Shown here: positions 11,918-22,842 of the stretch, piece after piece
How positions within the stretch are numbered: the stretch's first letter is position 1
Layout: each line of letters opens with the position of its first letter
Program-made: the position numbers and the translations under genes
From: Dermacentor variabilis
Lineage: Eukaryota; Arthropoda; Arachnida; Ixodida; Ixodidae
Assembly: GCF_050947875.1 (NCBI RefSeq)
Contig: NC_134568.1
Location: forward strand, 265,079,815-265,143,814
Direction: 5' to 3'
DNA: 64,000 nucleotides
The notes under the pieces: model-generated
The model's database searches: none
What the model was told of the DNA's origin: nothing
What the model saw: the letters and a program-made list of their open reading frames with translations, nothing else

Positions 11918-12229
11918 ACCACGGGGACCTGTTGCCCATATCAAGCGCGCCAGACGTAAGCTCAGAGGGGTATTGATCGTAATACATTGAAAAAGTGTAT
12001 CGTCTGGGAATGAGGTGAATGCTGTACACACTGACAGGGAATAGGTCACTATAACAGCTGTCAAGAATTTAATGGAAGTTTTCGAAGAGCAAAAAATAAT
12101 CGCCAATAATGCTGCCTCAAATATGGGTGTAAAATCAGGAAGTCGTAATGAATGAGACCCGGATAGTGTCTCGAGAAAAGTGCCCACACCCGCGTTCTCT
12201 TCTCTCACTGATGCACCCTTCGTTATTGC
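11918..12229 (-). pseudogene. Decayed LINE RNase H domain
   Basis: The minus strand encodes an RNase H-like segment of a non-LTR retrotransposon: NAGVGTFLETL, then DFTPIFEAALLAI with the metal-binding glutamate context, then LTAVIVTYSLSVCTAF, then RLARLIWATGP. The first catalytic block, normally T-D-G-S, reads T-K-G-A, and the T-D-S block reads T-Y-S. Two of the metal-binding aspartates are therefore lost. RNase H domains of this kind occur in I, LOA and R1 group LINEs. It lies in the Pax intron in the same orientation as the gene and is a relic. Confidence 0.65.
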
Positions 12230-13250
12230 ATTGACTCCCATTTGCGTTAAATTACCTTGTAACAGGCAGCTTAAATATCTAGTGGGCAGGATTTTAGCCT
12301 TGGGAGAAAATATATAATCAAATTCACTCTTCATTGTATTTTCGGGCTTGTTTTGGGGAACGATCACGTTCGAGTTGTAGTTGCACAAACAGAACCCGAG
12401 GATTATATAGACGGGACCATGGTTCGTCAAAGAATACAGACATTTACTTAATAAATACAAACTGCGCTCGTCTCAATGAACAGTAGAAAATCTTTAATTA
12501 ACTGTCCGCTGTGAGAATGCGGAATCTGCTGGCAAGTGTGCGCCATCGTGCTTCTTGATGTTAGTAGTGGGCCTGACTCTTCGACCGCTTTCAGCCGTCG
12601 TCGTCCTCTTTGCACACTCGCCTTCCTGCTGATAGAGGCTCTCCCAAACGCGTCTGCGCGTCAGTTTTCGTTAATGACCTGCGAGGCTGGCTTTCTTGCA
12701 CAGCTTGGTAGCTTAGTAGTTGAGCTCGCCGCGTTTTGAAGCGCGAAATTGCTTAGACGGCTCTAATATTATTTCTGAACTCTGTTCACATTTCTTTGAC
12801 GCAAAGGGTTATTGTTATTGAAGAATAGGAATTTATTTTATTGTTCAAACACAATATCAGCTGTGACGTCACGGATTTCAAAGTATTTTTGCGTTTTTGA
12901 ATCGTATTTGAAGAATGAAAATTAAAAAAAAAATTGGCTGGGTTTAGTATGTGGTAATTTAATTTGGGATGTAATACAGCTATTCTTTACCGATAGACAA
13001 TTAGCTAGTCGCGAGCAGTCGCTGTCAAAATCCATGACGTCACGCGGAGTTGGTGCTCGAACTATAAGGTGGCGTCGATAGCAGACTTTCACTTTGGATA
13101 GTTTCTAGTTTACTAAACCTCCACTCACTGTAGGACTGCTGACTTATCCGATATTCAAGAAGAGTAGTCCACCAATCTATCTGAACTCAATTGGCACTTT
13201 GGAAAATCCTTTCCGTGGGAGTCCGCAAGGTTGAGGAAGCTTCATGAAAG

Positions 13251-13500
13251 GGAAAAATTGTCATCCACCTGAGAGTAGCACGCAGTTGCAAAGAAAGCCC
13301 ACGCGTGTCTCCCAGGAAGAAAGGTTCGCAGTTGAGGAAAAATTCGCCCTGTTACGGGAGAGTGAACCCTAAACCAACATCTTTTCTGGGTGGTCGCTCG
13401 GCGGGACGTATTTTTGTTCAGTTGCAAAGCTTTCTTTCTGGGAGACCCATGTGGGCTTCCTATGGTAGCTTCGGGCTACTCTCAGGTGGACAATTTTTTC
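13251..13500. mobile_element. MITE-like element with about 50-bp imperfect TIRs
   Basis: 'ccacctgagagtagc' near 13265 is inverted as 'gctactctcaggtgg' near 13476. The match extends outward through aaaaattgt and inward to aagcccac. The centre ('gaaaaattcgccctg' and following) resembles an antisense tRNA-like segment with a decayed B box. No coding capacity. It lies inside the Pax intron. Confidence 0.6.
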
Positions 13501-14169
13501 ATATTAATATTCTTTTTAGGGCCCTATAATAGTACGATCCTCGCTTTTCAAATGTTTGGGGCGTATTTCTTAATTTTTTGTTCCTCGTTGGTTCAACTGC
13601 CAGCTGCCGCGCAGTTACTCGCTAGATACATTTAAGTGCTCTAGTGGTAATTGATCGCCTTACTATAGTTTTCTACGACGCACACGGCACAGGGACAAGG
13701 AAAGAGACAGACATGGGGAGCGCTGACGTGGGTGTTCCAGGCTGCTGAAAGTCGAAGCTCGATCGCGCTGTTAAATTTTTTCCTCGTCCGCCTTTTGATC
13801 CGAGATCCGTAAGGAAGGCTTTCAGAAAAAAAGAAATCTGAGAAATACAGTGGCATTTTGCCGCATATGCGGAGGGATCTCTTGAAACTGGTGCTACTAT
13901 TAGGATATCGTCTAAATGGGTATGCCTCGAGCACTGGCTGGCTTCAAACACGCAATTGCAACGTGTGTTCTAAAGCATGTAAATTGTATAAACCTTAATG
14001 AAATTCAGTTGGATAAATGTCGAATTAGTGATTATCTCACAATTTATGATGTCTGCCGGTACATATGCCGTCTGGTCGAAAAAAAAAAAAATAGCCTCTA
14101 CTGCACCGATATTTAGAATGACACAAAGTCTTCGCCGAAACACTCGGATACAGAGACGAGTGCGCGCAC

Positions 14170-14439
14170 CGATGGCCCCTGGCAGTATGGAGCCGGTCTC
14201 GGTGAAGCGCGCCAGTATCTTGGAGACGCATCCGTGGGAGACGAGCAGCTGTCGCGAGATGTCGCAGGGTCGGTAGCCGAACAGGGCCAGCTCCAAGATC
14301 CGCAGGCGCACGTGGAAGGGCAGCGGCTTGCCGTTGGCGAAGCTGCCGCCCAGCTGGTTGACGCCACCGCAGCTTGCGGACGACGACGCCTCGTTCCGAC
14401 CTCCTCCCGCACCGCGCGACGTCGCAGTGGCCGGCCCGA
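14170..14439 (-). CDS. Pax gene, exon with PAI half of the paired domain
   Basis: This minus-strand exon encodes the N-terminal (PAI) half of a paired domain, starting GGVNQLGG at 14368. It reads on through NGKPLP, then RLRILELA, then [20 protein letters not shown], and ends [14 protein letters not shown](G). The last base is 14170, followed by the donor GTGCGC. Spliced to 9507 it gives A-I-G-G-S-K-P-R-V, exactly the Pax linker, and the two halves together have the usual length of about 128 residues. The beta-hairpin reads [11 protein letters not shown] where most Pax proteins have GGVFVNGRPLP, an unusual divergence. [14 protein letters not shown] recalls Pax1/9, while [17 protein letters not shown] recalls pox neuro. 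The 5' edge is uncertain: 14439 follows a possible acceptor (gcagcagcag), but the frame stays open upstream into a SINE at 14636. No methionine is available before that SINE, so the start codon should lie in another exon. Confidence 0.85.
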
Positions 14440-14635
14440 CTGCTGCTGCGTGCGCCAGACAGGGAGTGGTGGAGTTCGCGCCACGCCGGCGCCGCGCAGT
14501 TTTGCGGGAGTGCTGCGACACTTTTCTGAAGCCTTTTAAAACCGCACACGAGAGAAAAGCCCCGATTGAATGGGCGCCCGCTATACTGGCCTGCGAGCGG
14601 AATATTTTCTCCCGAGGAGGACTGCCGCGTGTCTC

Positions 14636-14800
14636 ATGAGCCGTAGCATCATCTGAGGTTGCGGGTTCGATCCTCAAATTCAGCGGCCGAACTTCGATGG
14701 AGGCAGAGTGCAAAAACGCTCGTCTGCGACGGTGCAAGCGCCCACGTGGTGTAGGGGAAGAATAATTCGGAGCCTTCCACTACGGCGTTCACTGTTTCAG
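14636..14800 (+). mobile_element. Ruka-like SINE, diverged partial copy
   Basis: A B-box-like 'gcgggttcgatcctc', 'ttcgatggaggcagagtgca' and 'ccttccactacggcg' occur in the same order as in the intact copy at 22275-22511. The A-box half is poor. It marks the limit of plausible Pax coding sequence upstream of the PAI exon. Confidence 0.65.
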
Positions 14801-15062
14801 GCGTTAAACACCGCCTCAGCCATTTTCGAGGGATACGAGACAGCGGACGGCGCTCCTCGTCGCCATTGTTTATAATACGTGTTTCAAATAGAAAGAGCCT
14901 TTTGTTTTTGTTTTGACATTGAAGTATCTTTTTTCGGTAACATATTTTATAGCGGAAACAGACATAGTAAATGTGCGACAGTCATTTATGAACTAATTAA
15001 TTGACCCAGTTATTTACTAATTGACCAAGTGTTCCAAATGAAGTAATGGTTCATTACTTTAA

Positions 15063-15692
15063 AGTGGCCCTGAGCCTCGGGCTTGGTGAAGTAACATAGT
15101 CCGCGGGTAGCTTACACTGCTGTGAACATCTCAGCCAAGTTTTGCTGTCGCACACGGTGCATGGAGCTCGCAAGCGGAGCGCGAGGTCACCTTTCTCTCG
15201 AACGCGCTCTTTTCAATAGAAGCCTGCTCCTCATTCTCTTCTGGACAATAAACCGGAATCCCATACGCAGCTGCTATTGGTAGCTACGGTCTGCTACGTA
15301 ACGTAGATACCGCGACTGCCGCGGGATGCCCCCACGACTCCGCTGACTAAGCGCACTGCGGTTCGCTGAGGGCAACCGCGTTTGGCTTACGTTTAGCGCG
15401 TCGTAGGCATCAAAATCGGAAGTGGTGGCGTCTACGCTAATATCCAAAATGAAATTTGAACTGCGTACCACGGTGACATTTAGAAAGCAGAGCGTTGTGG
15501 GCACGCCCCACTGCGCCGTAGCCTTAGCAGTGCAAGGCATCGAAGAAGGAACTGGATTACAGCGGAGGCCGTGTTTGATTCCGCTTCTGCTGAACGCATT
15601 GAAGTACTTTTTGCGGCAAAGTATTTCTGAAATTGCCTATTTTAACTTCAAATGCCTTTCTCCACTTCCATAAAAAGTGGTTCAGGGCCCCT
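15063..15692. mobile_element. TTAA-flanked MITE with about 18-bp TIRs
   Basis: TTAA at 15059-15062 and 15693-15696 flanks ends reading agtggccctgagcc and, inverted, aggggccctgaacc. TTAA target duplication with short TIRs is the piggyBac pattern. No transposase is readable in 630 bp, so it is non-autonomous. Confidence 0.6.
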
Positions 15693-15768
15693 TTAAAGCC
15701 CATATGTGGCGATCGCGAAATTGAAATCGCTTACTGTTCGATGCAGGTACTCAACGGTCCACTGTTAA

Positions 15769-18604
15769 AGGGAACACCAGCTAAATAGGGGTATTCGAAG
15801 AGCGAAATTTTTAAATCGAGTTGGATACGAATATTCGAGAAAAGGAGCCTTCGAATATGGAATCGAACATCGAATATTTCCAATTTCCAAAAAAAAAAAA
15901 AAGGCTTCCGTTGAGTCTATTTGCCAACAAAATGCTTGTTTACGTTATTTCGTATCATGAAGCGCCGTTATAAAGTGTATGTCAGGTCAACTGAGAAGCT
16001 TGTAAATTAAAGAAACACAGGAAAGTACGTTTATATCCATGCCAATAACCATGACAATGACAGTCGCCGAATTTATCCGCATCATAGCCTTAATTGCTTT
16101 TGCGCCATAAGAAAGGACCATCATGAGCGCTATAACGTAAAGCTATTCCAAACTTTTCTATTGCATTTGCGCAGTTAGCGCTCCACAATTGGTCGAAAAT
16201 TTTTCGGGCCACCGCCATCTCGCTTGTCTGTCAACGACGTCAGGAAAACCGCGAGAACTCCTCATCTGATATGACGTTAGGCAGTGAATAGGTATGATTT
16301 AACCGAACAAAAGAAGAAACCATCCATGATTACGATACTCCCTAATGCGAAATTTGAGCGCAGCTCTATACGTGTTTTCATTTCGCGATATAAGTGGCTG
16401 GCGCGGGCAACCTCTCTCGTGCGGCATGTTGCAAACGAGTGAAGTGTGGCGCGACTGCTTCGTTAATCGGCAGAACGCGAGAGGCAGCGCGCGGGTGACG
16501 CGTTGGCGCGATTCAGCGCAACCGCCGCAGACATACCTTCGCTCATGCAGTGCTTTGTTTTGACGCGTTCGCCGCATACCTTATCGATGGCGTCATCGGT
16601 GAACAGACGACGCGCGCTACTCTGGCGCTATCTCGGAGCGATCATCGCCGCAGAAAGCCCCATACACACTAGCGGTAAAACTATTACTCTAGTTAAAACG
16701 GGCGCGGCGTGCCACCGGCGTTAAGACGCAGCTTCGGCAGAGGGACTACACCAACTGGTGGCGAGCCGCTGCGGTAGTCACGCGACAGCATGAAAATGTT
16801 GCCTCCCCTCTGTAGGTGCGAGATGTCGCAGTGCTTTTTCCTTCATCTGCGGACAGATATAGGCGATGTGTTTACGTTCTTCGTCTTTCATTCTTAATGC
16901 CAGTCATGCCTTAGGAAGATGACAACGTCGTCGCCACTGATCATAATCATGTTGGTGTGCTCTCTTCTGTTGCGGCGTCGCCGCGTTCCAAAGTCAAGGA
17001 GAATGAGATACTGTGTGTCACCTCCGCGTCCGTGTACTCGGGGTCCGTCTTTTCCTACAGAATCGGATATGGCGCAATGTCTCGAAAAACCTTTCCAGCA
17101 GGATTTCTCGACATAGACTCATTGTAAAAAACAATCTCAAACCATGATAATCGAAACGAGCGCGAGCGATAGCTGACGCGAGCAGACGATAGTACGAAAC
17201 GAGCGCTCCGGCTGAGACCAGATACGGGTACACATCGAACGGTCGGGCGGGTCCGCATGACACCAGTTTCCCGCGCGCATCACTGAAGGGGCCGCTCTCA
17301 TTGGTCTCCGCTGTTTACGGCTCGCGCCTTTGATCTCACGCTGCGCGTTCGCTCTTTCATCCTTCGCTGTTGTGCTCATTCGCTCGGTTACGCGGACGCC
17401 GACGTTCGCAGCAGGAACAGGTGCTCTAACAAATATTTCCGATTCTACGCATTTTTCGCCAGCAGCCCTCCGCTATTGGTCAAAAGTTTCCGGGCTGCGC
17501 CCACTTCGCATGCCTGCCACGCGACTTCACAAAACCGCGAAAACTCGCAACGTCAAAGTGACGTGTACACATTAAAGATGTATTAATATGCTGAAAAATA
17601 CTGATTTCGGAATAGCCGGAGACTGCCCCGTTCCGAAATGAATAGAAGATGACTGCCCGCCGATCGCTCTGGCACTGACTGCTCGGAGGTGCCGGGGAGA
17701 ATGGATTTATTTGAGTATAATAAAACATTTTTGCGTGACAGCATAACGTTGTCGAGCCCTTTCGGCTACACATACAACATCACTTTGCCAAGTCGTCTTC
17801 GCTGAGGATCCGTTTTAGCGGTATTTTTACCCTTCCGTTGCACACCACCGCGATTTTCTACCAGCCACCGAAAGCCAAGCAAGGAGAAGCGGTCCAATCG
17901 CCGACGCCGGCACTACCCTACTCATCCGGTTATCTACTTTCACTGCGCTAGCCCAGCTCCACCGGAACCCTCTCCACTTCGATGTACTCCTCTCCTCTTG
18001 TCATTCAACTAGATAAGAAAAACCTGTCAAGGCCGACTATGCTACTCGCTTTGAAAGCAAAGCAAATTGACCTCCTATAAACGAGAAGCGTTCCATTGGC
18101 CTGTTCAAACAACACTGCGGGTCACGGCCTAAATGCTTGCGTCGGTGGTTACGTAAATTTGACGTCAGGTGATTGGGATAAAAACAGATTCAATGCTTCA
18201 CTGATATATACACTCCATGTGTTCGCCCAGGAACTGAATAATCTGAGCAGCAACCAAGGTTCTGCTAAACCAGAATCATTCAGAAGAGTCTCCACTTGCA
18301 TCAGTCTTGCTCCCTGTTACTAAAAGTGTAGGTTGTCCCTTACAGTGTTCTAACGAAGCGAATATGAATGAATTGAATGCGAATCAAAGAGCAAAGTCTA
18401 TTCGATTCGCATGCGAAGTTTCGAATATTCACACACATTCAAATAAGTATTTCGGGACTGACTGCAGCTTAGCTTTAACAGGAAGGACTGGGCAATATTT
18501 TTACTAATACAGGTACACCTAACGCGTCGAATCCAGAATATTTTCCTATGAAATGGATATTACGTTGAAGTTATATTGATTTGAGTGATAATTAATGGTT
18601 CCCT
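15769..18604. mobile_element. Long TTAA-flanked non-autonomous element
   Basis: TTAA (15765-15768 and 18605-18608) flanks agggaacacc and, inverted, agggaaccat. Both subterminal zones are rich in 'tcgaatatt' motifs (15795-15890 and 18355-18445). The interior holds an internal direct duplication (separate entry) and no recognisable protein. It is placed beside another TTAA element only 70 bp away. Confidence 0.5.
16164..17566. repeat. Internal direct repeat, two copies about 1.29 kb apart
   Basis: A segment of about 115 bp at 16164-16276 recurs at 17449-17566. Shared blocks are attggtc.aaa, ttcgggc, cttcgc or ctcgct, aaaaccgcgagaactc and its variant, and 'gacgt'. Both copies lie inside the 15769-18604 element. 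Confidence 0.55.
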
Positions 18605-18608
18605 TTAA

Positions 18609-19570
18609 TAGTGGGCCGTGCGTACACTCAATAGGATTTCTGAGATTGCCACTATAGCGTCGAGATATCCCTCTCCAAGGCGGCGTTATTTCAGGTTACT
18701 CTTAAGCATCGATCCCTAACTGACGGTCTTCATTTCTGCAATGAAGAATACACATAGGAAATGAATTAGGATGCAATTAGCAAGCTGATTTAATTATTTC
18801 GTGAGCTAGCGATTATCGCAAGAATACACTATTATTTGCACTGCACTGTCTTACATTTAACTGTTCCCAGTTAAAGCAGGTGTCTGTAGGCACTTGATGG
18901 GACAGGATGATACAACTATTAGGCACTTGCTCTGATAGGAAGATACACCACATACTTCGACTGGGAACAGGTAAACGTTTAAAGACAGTGGAGCGGAAAT
19001 AACACTCAAAACCGCTACAGGTAGTTAGGCGTTTGTGCTAATAGGCAATTGACCTCTATCCCACTGTTCCCCCTATTCCCATTTATTGAAGTGAAACTGT
19101 CCTAGCGAACCCTCCCGTACTTTCCTGACCGTGGCCGCTGCTGCTGCTGCTGTCGAGCCGAATAGACGTAGGCCGTGCGCGCGTGCCAGTTTTCATTAGG
19201 CTATGGACAAAGAAATGAAGCTGGAAAAATTATGGCCAACCTTACCCTTGTCTTTCGCGTCGTTCTTCTCTCAGCATACATCTATCCTCACCAGTCTTCT
19301 CTCGACAAACGTCGCCGTCATCCTCGAAGCATCACTGCATCGATGACTGACAGTGTGCATGCAGAAGCATTAACTGCTGCTTGCCATTCAGCTTGGGGTG
19401 TCAGTGGTGTAGCGCATAAATATAAACACTGCATGAGTTGGCATGTTGCACCAGAGATGATAAAAGACAATCGTGCGCATGTCATTTAGCGTTACAGAAT
19501 TTAGCTAACCGCTTTTTGTTGCTTTCTTTATGGAGGACTACGGTGGCTGTAGAGCTGCCATAGATATATT
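18609..19570. other. Non-coding stretch with one inverted repeat
   Basis: No gene is seen. It includes a foldback at 18838-18993 and a short (CTG)n patch near 19138. Confidence 0.5.
18838..18993. repeat. Inverted repeat with about 32-bp arms
   Basis: 'cactgtctt' and 'actgttcccagt' near 18845-18871 are inverted at 18960-18993 as 'actgggaacag' and 'aaagacagtg'. The spacer is about 88 bp. It may be a small foldback or MITE. Confidence 0.55.
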
Positions 19571-20305
19571 TCAGTATTTTTCATATGGCTCGTCTACACC
19601 CTGATTCCGTAATGCCTCCATGACTGCTGAGGTTTCGACAGAATCAAACGCTTTCTCGTAATCAATGAAAGCTATATATAAGGGTTGCTTATATTCCGCA
19701 CATTTCTCTATCACCTGATTGATAGTGTGAATATGGTCTATTGTTGAGTAGCCTTTACGGAATCCTGCCTGGTCCTTTGCTTGACAGAAGTCTAAGGTGT
19801 TCGTGATTCTATTTGCGATTACCTTAGTAAATAGTTTGTAAGCAACTGACAGTAAGCTGATCGGTCTATAATTTTTCAAGTCTTTGGCGTCCCCTTTCTT
19901 ATGGATTAGGATTATGTTAGCGTTCTTCCAATATTCCGGTACGCTCGAAATCATGAGGCATGCGTATACAGGGTGGTCAGTTTCTCTAGAACATTCCGCC
20001 CACCATCCTTAAACAAATCTGCTGTTACCTGATCCTCCCTAGCTGCCTTCCCCCTTTGCATATCTCCCAAGGCTTTCTTTACTTCTTCCGGCGTTACCTG
20101 GGGGATTTCGAATTCCTTTAGACTATTTTCTCTTCCATTATCATCGTGGGTGTCACTGGTACTGTATAAAACCCTATAGAGCTCCTCAGCCACTTGAACT
20201 ATCTCATCCATATTAGTAATGATATTGCCGGCTTTGTCTCTTAACGCATACATCTGATTCTTGCCAATTCCTAGTTTCTTCTTCACTGCTTTTAGGCTTC
20301 CTTCC
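19571..20305 (-). pseudogene. RTE-type LINE reverse transcriptase fragment
   Basis: On the minus strand the pre-RT region (KKKLGIGKNQMYALRDKAG, then QVTPEEVKKALGDMQRGKAA) is followed by RT sequence [46 protein letters not shown] and [14 protein letters not shown], the last containing catalytic aspartate motif A. A frameshift near 19951 separates the halves, and the copy ends abruptly after DEP near 19580, before the F-A-D-D box. The family is the same as the plus-strand copy at 24002-25693. It is truncated at the 3' side and is a relic. Confidence 0.85.
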
Positions 20306-20344
20306 CCGCTTCACACATATTCTACTATATGCGTTGGATCTGCA

Positions 20345-20416
20345 CATTCATTCATTCATTCATTCATTCATTCATTCATTCATTCATTCATTCATTCATT
20401 CATTCATTCATTCATT
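20345..20416. repeat. (CATT)n microsatellite
   Basis: About 18 uninterrupted units of CATT, immediately upstream of the minus-strand RTE fragment. Confidence 0.95.
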
Positions 20417-21361
20417 GTCACGTGTAATCTGCTAAACAGAACGCCCCAGCAACATTTGCGTTTCTGTAAGTGACCAACCAGTGACAGTTAAATGGCACGT
20501 ACAGCGGTGGCACATTTCGTATTTCCTTTAAAAAGAAAACATTCACTGTACATGAAAATTCAGCTCAAGGGCTCTCTATCGCCGAAAACTGCGTCGATTA
20601 GGATATAAAACTGGTACGTAGCTCTTAAAGGAAGTATGAAAATGCGAACGATTTTCGGGTCCGTAGTTATAATTTCTTTGGATACATACAATGCTCGTTA
20701 CTCTTTGATGTTTTTTTTTTCATACAAGTGTTTGTTATTTTCTTTTACATATCGTCTCTTGCATTCCATGACTACACCAAAGCGTGCTGCAGAAAGAGTA
20801 TGGCTAGGTACAATGCCTTAACATGTAAGAATAAACTAGCTTTCGAAATTGTATGCTCCTGTAAAAAATACTAGACATAAAAATGTTGAAAATTATTCCT
20901 ATTACAAAGCACTCAGAAAACATTAACTAGGCGCGCGCGTGTGTGTGCGTGTGTGCATGGGCGTTTACGTTTGCGTGTGTACGTGCGCATGTTGAAGAAG
21001 AAATATAATTACTGTCTTGTGTTTTTGTATGGCAAAGACAGCTAATAACCCAACTTAAAAATATTAACGGAAAATAACAAGGGGCTTTAACGGAATATCG
21101 GAACAAGGGGCTTTAAGGGCTAGTAACGGAATAACAATGCTTAATTTCTTCAACGTTTAGTCTAACACGAGAGTGGTGGGTTGATGTTAAACGTTACTTT
21201 GCATACACCGCTGCTGATTGTTTACGTAGTACACAGAACACACAGGGAGAGGTGTTTGCTTCAGGCGTTGTTGTGTGCCATATTTCATGAGCTCTGAGAG
21301 GGTTGTACATTGTCATTACCTCACATGGCACATCGCATCGTGGCAGTATTAAGCTTGAATT
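20417..21361. other. Non-coding stretch
   Basis: No gene is seen. A short GT-rich patch lies at 20937-20990. The rest is AT-rich. Confidence 0.5.
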
Positions 21362-21622
21362 GGATTATGGGGCTGTACGAGCCAAAACCACAATTGGATT
21401 ATGGGGCACGCCGTAGTGGCGGTCTCCGGATTACTTTTGACACCGTGACGCTCTTTAACGTGTCGCAAAATCTAAGTGCACGTGTCCTTTCTATTTCTAT
21501 TTCTATTTCTATTTCTATTTCTATTTCTATTTCGCCCCCGACGAAATGCGGCTGCCGTGGTTGGGATCAAATCCGCGACCTCTATACCTATGCCATAGCC
21601 GCAAAGCTACCGCGGCGGGCAC
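21362..21622 (-). mobile_element. Ruka-like SINE with an internal hexanucleotide expansion
   Basis: It is read on the minus strand. The plus strand shows gccaaaaccac, then ggggcacgccgtagtgg, then ctctttaacgtg, and closes with gctaccgcggcggg. Where intact copies have 'gcatttcgcc', this one carries about seven TTTCTA units (21489-21533). The B box is decayed (gggatcaaatcc). Confidence 0.8.
21489..21533. repeat. (TTTCTA)n microsatellite inside a SINE
   Basis: About seven perfect hexanucleotide units, born inside the SINE body rather than at its 3' end. Confidence 0.9.
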
Positions 21623-22274
21623 AGAAGTGTTGATTTGGTGGTCGACCGCTTCCGTAGTGTCGCCTGGACCCTGCGGTGCGCTTTAATTAATGCGGCTCTG
21701 CTTGTGCACGCCATGCGTAAGTTGTCCGCGTGACATATATGCATGATGTTTATTTTTCAGAAATAGCAGGAACGTGCTGTACCGTACCTTGAACTTAAGC
21801 TTATCCACTTTCCCCGCAACCGCTGTCGTATAGTAGTAGGTTTTCCTTGCCTTCTCACGTCACCTCCCCCCCCCGCCCCCTCCTTGTATGGGAACTGCCT
21901 CTTCTCCCTCCTCTCTACAGTTCTATCTACGTCCGCTCTGGACTCGCACGTTAGCAGAAATGAAAGCGCTGTAGTTAATGCAATGCTTTTCAGGGGGGCC
22001 ACGGATAATTACAGCTCTCAAGAGGCTAATGTGGCGACGTCCAGGGAGCTCCAGAGGGCATCGTGCACATTCGACGCGGTGGGGTCCAAACGAGCTCCTT
22101 GCGTCGCCTTTCCTCTCTATATTTAAGAAAATTGCAATTTGAAATTGAATACAATTACCTTCAAATTTCTTATCCTTTCATAAAGCAAACGTTTTCCTCT
22201 AAGGAAAAAAACAAATGTCTCTAAAATAAAATTTGTTTACATTAATTTCTCGTACAATTTCAACTTTACCTTCA

Positions 22275-22511
22275 CCCGCCGTGGTTGCTCAGTGGCTATG
22301 GTGTTGGGCTGCTGAGCACGAGGTCGCGGGATCGAATCCCGGCCACGGCGGCCGCATTTCGATGGGGGCGAAATGCGAAAACACCTGTGTGCTTAGATTT
22401 AGGCGCACGTTAAAGAACCCCAGGTGGTCAAAAATTTCCGGAGTCCTCCACTACGGCGTGCCTCATAATCAGAAAGTGGTTTTGGCACGTAAAACCCCAA
22501 ATATTATTATT
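22275..22511 (+). mobile_element. Ruka-like tRNA-derived SINE, intact, 13-bp TSD
   Basis: A box tggttgctcagtgg (22282-22295) and B box GGATCGAATCC (22329-22339) form an internal pol III promoter. The body then reads 'catttcgatgggggcgaaat', 'taaagaaccccaggtgg' and 'tccactacggcgtgcc' and ends in an (ATT) tail. aactttaccttca flanks it at 22262-22274 and 22512-22524. It is the best-preserved copy in the window and serves as the reference for the others. Confidence 0.9.
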
Positions 22512-22842
22512 AACTTTACCTTCATGTACACTTTTTCTCTCAACATTTAGTTTTATCTCCTGCAATCCGTTTAACTAAAGCTTCTTGTCCAGTCCCCCGT
22601 AGTGAGTACAAGCCATGATATAGGGAGCAAGCAAGCAAGCTTCTCGCCCCGCTTCGACAGTTTAGTTACAGCGAAGGCATAATTGCTCTTCTTGAACGAG
22701 GAGCCGTCCGAGGCGATGACAGACAGCAAGCGATCTCTAGCGTCGAGCACGTCTCTTCGCACTTGGGGCCCCAGTGCTATGGTGTAAGGCTCGCCCCGTC
22801 GACATTGAAGTATCCGGCTCCAGTTTCTACAACAGCGATCCC

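Larger units (their letters stand above)
9508..14169 (-). other. Intron of the Pax gene (4.66 kb)
   Basis: It is bounded by GTGCGC at 14169 and ttgttgcag ending at 9508 on the minus strand. It contains two microsatellites, a LINE RNase H relic, a MITE and otherwise AT-rich DNA. A GC-rich patch at 10940-11210 has no readable gene. Confidence 0.75.

Noticed and set aside
12536..12739. A 67-codon plus-strand frame in the Pax intron
   Set aside because: No motif, no neighbouring splice support, and close to the chance expectation.
14234..14639. Two plus-strand frames of about 100 codons opposite the Pax exon
   Set aside because: Shadows of the GC-rich PAI exon. The minus-strand frame carries the recognisable domain.
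14440..14737. Methionine at 14737 as the Pax start
   Set aside because: It lies in SINE sequence, and the intervening residues resemble no Pax N-terminus. The start is more likely in an upstream exon.
22275..22350. A functional tRNA gene
   Set aside because: A and B boxes are present, but the anticodon arm and acceptor stem are absent. It is a SINE head. The same applies at 2850, 28760 and 57330.
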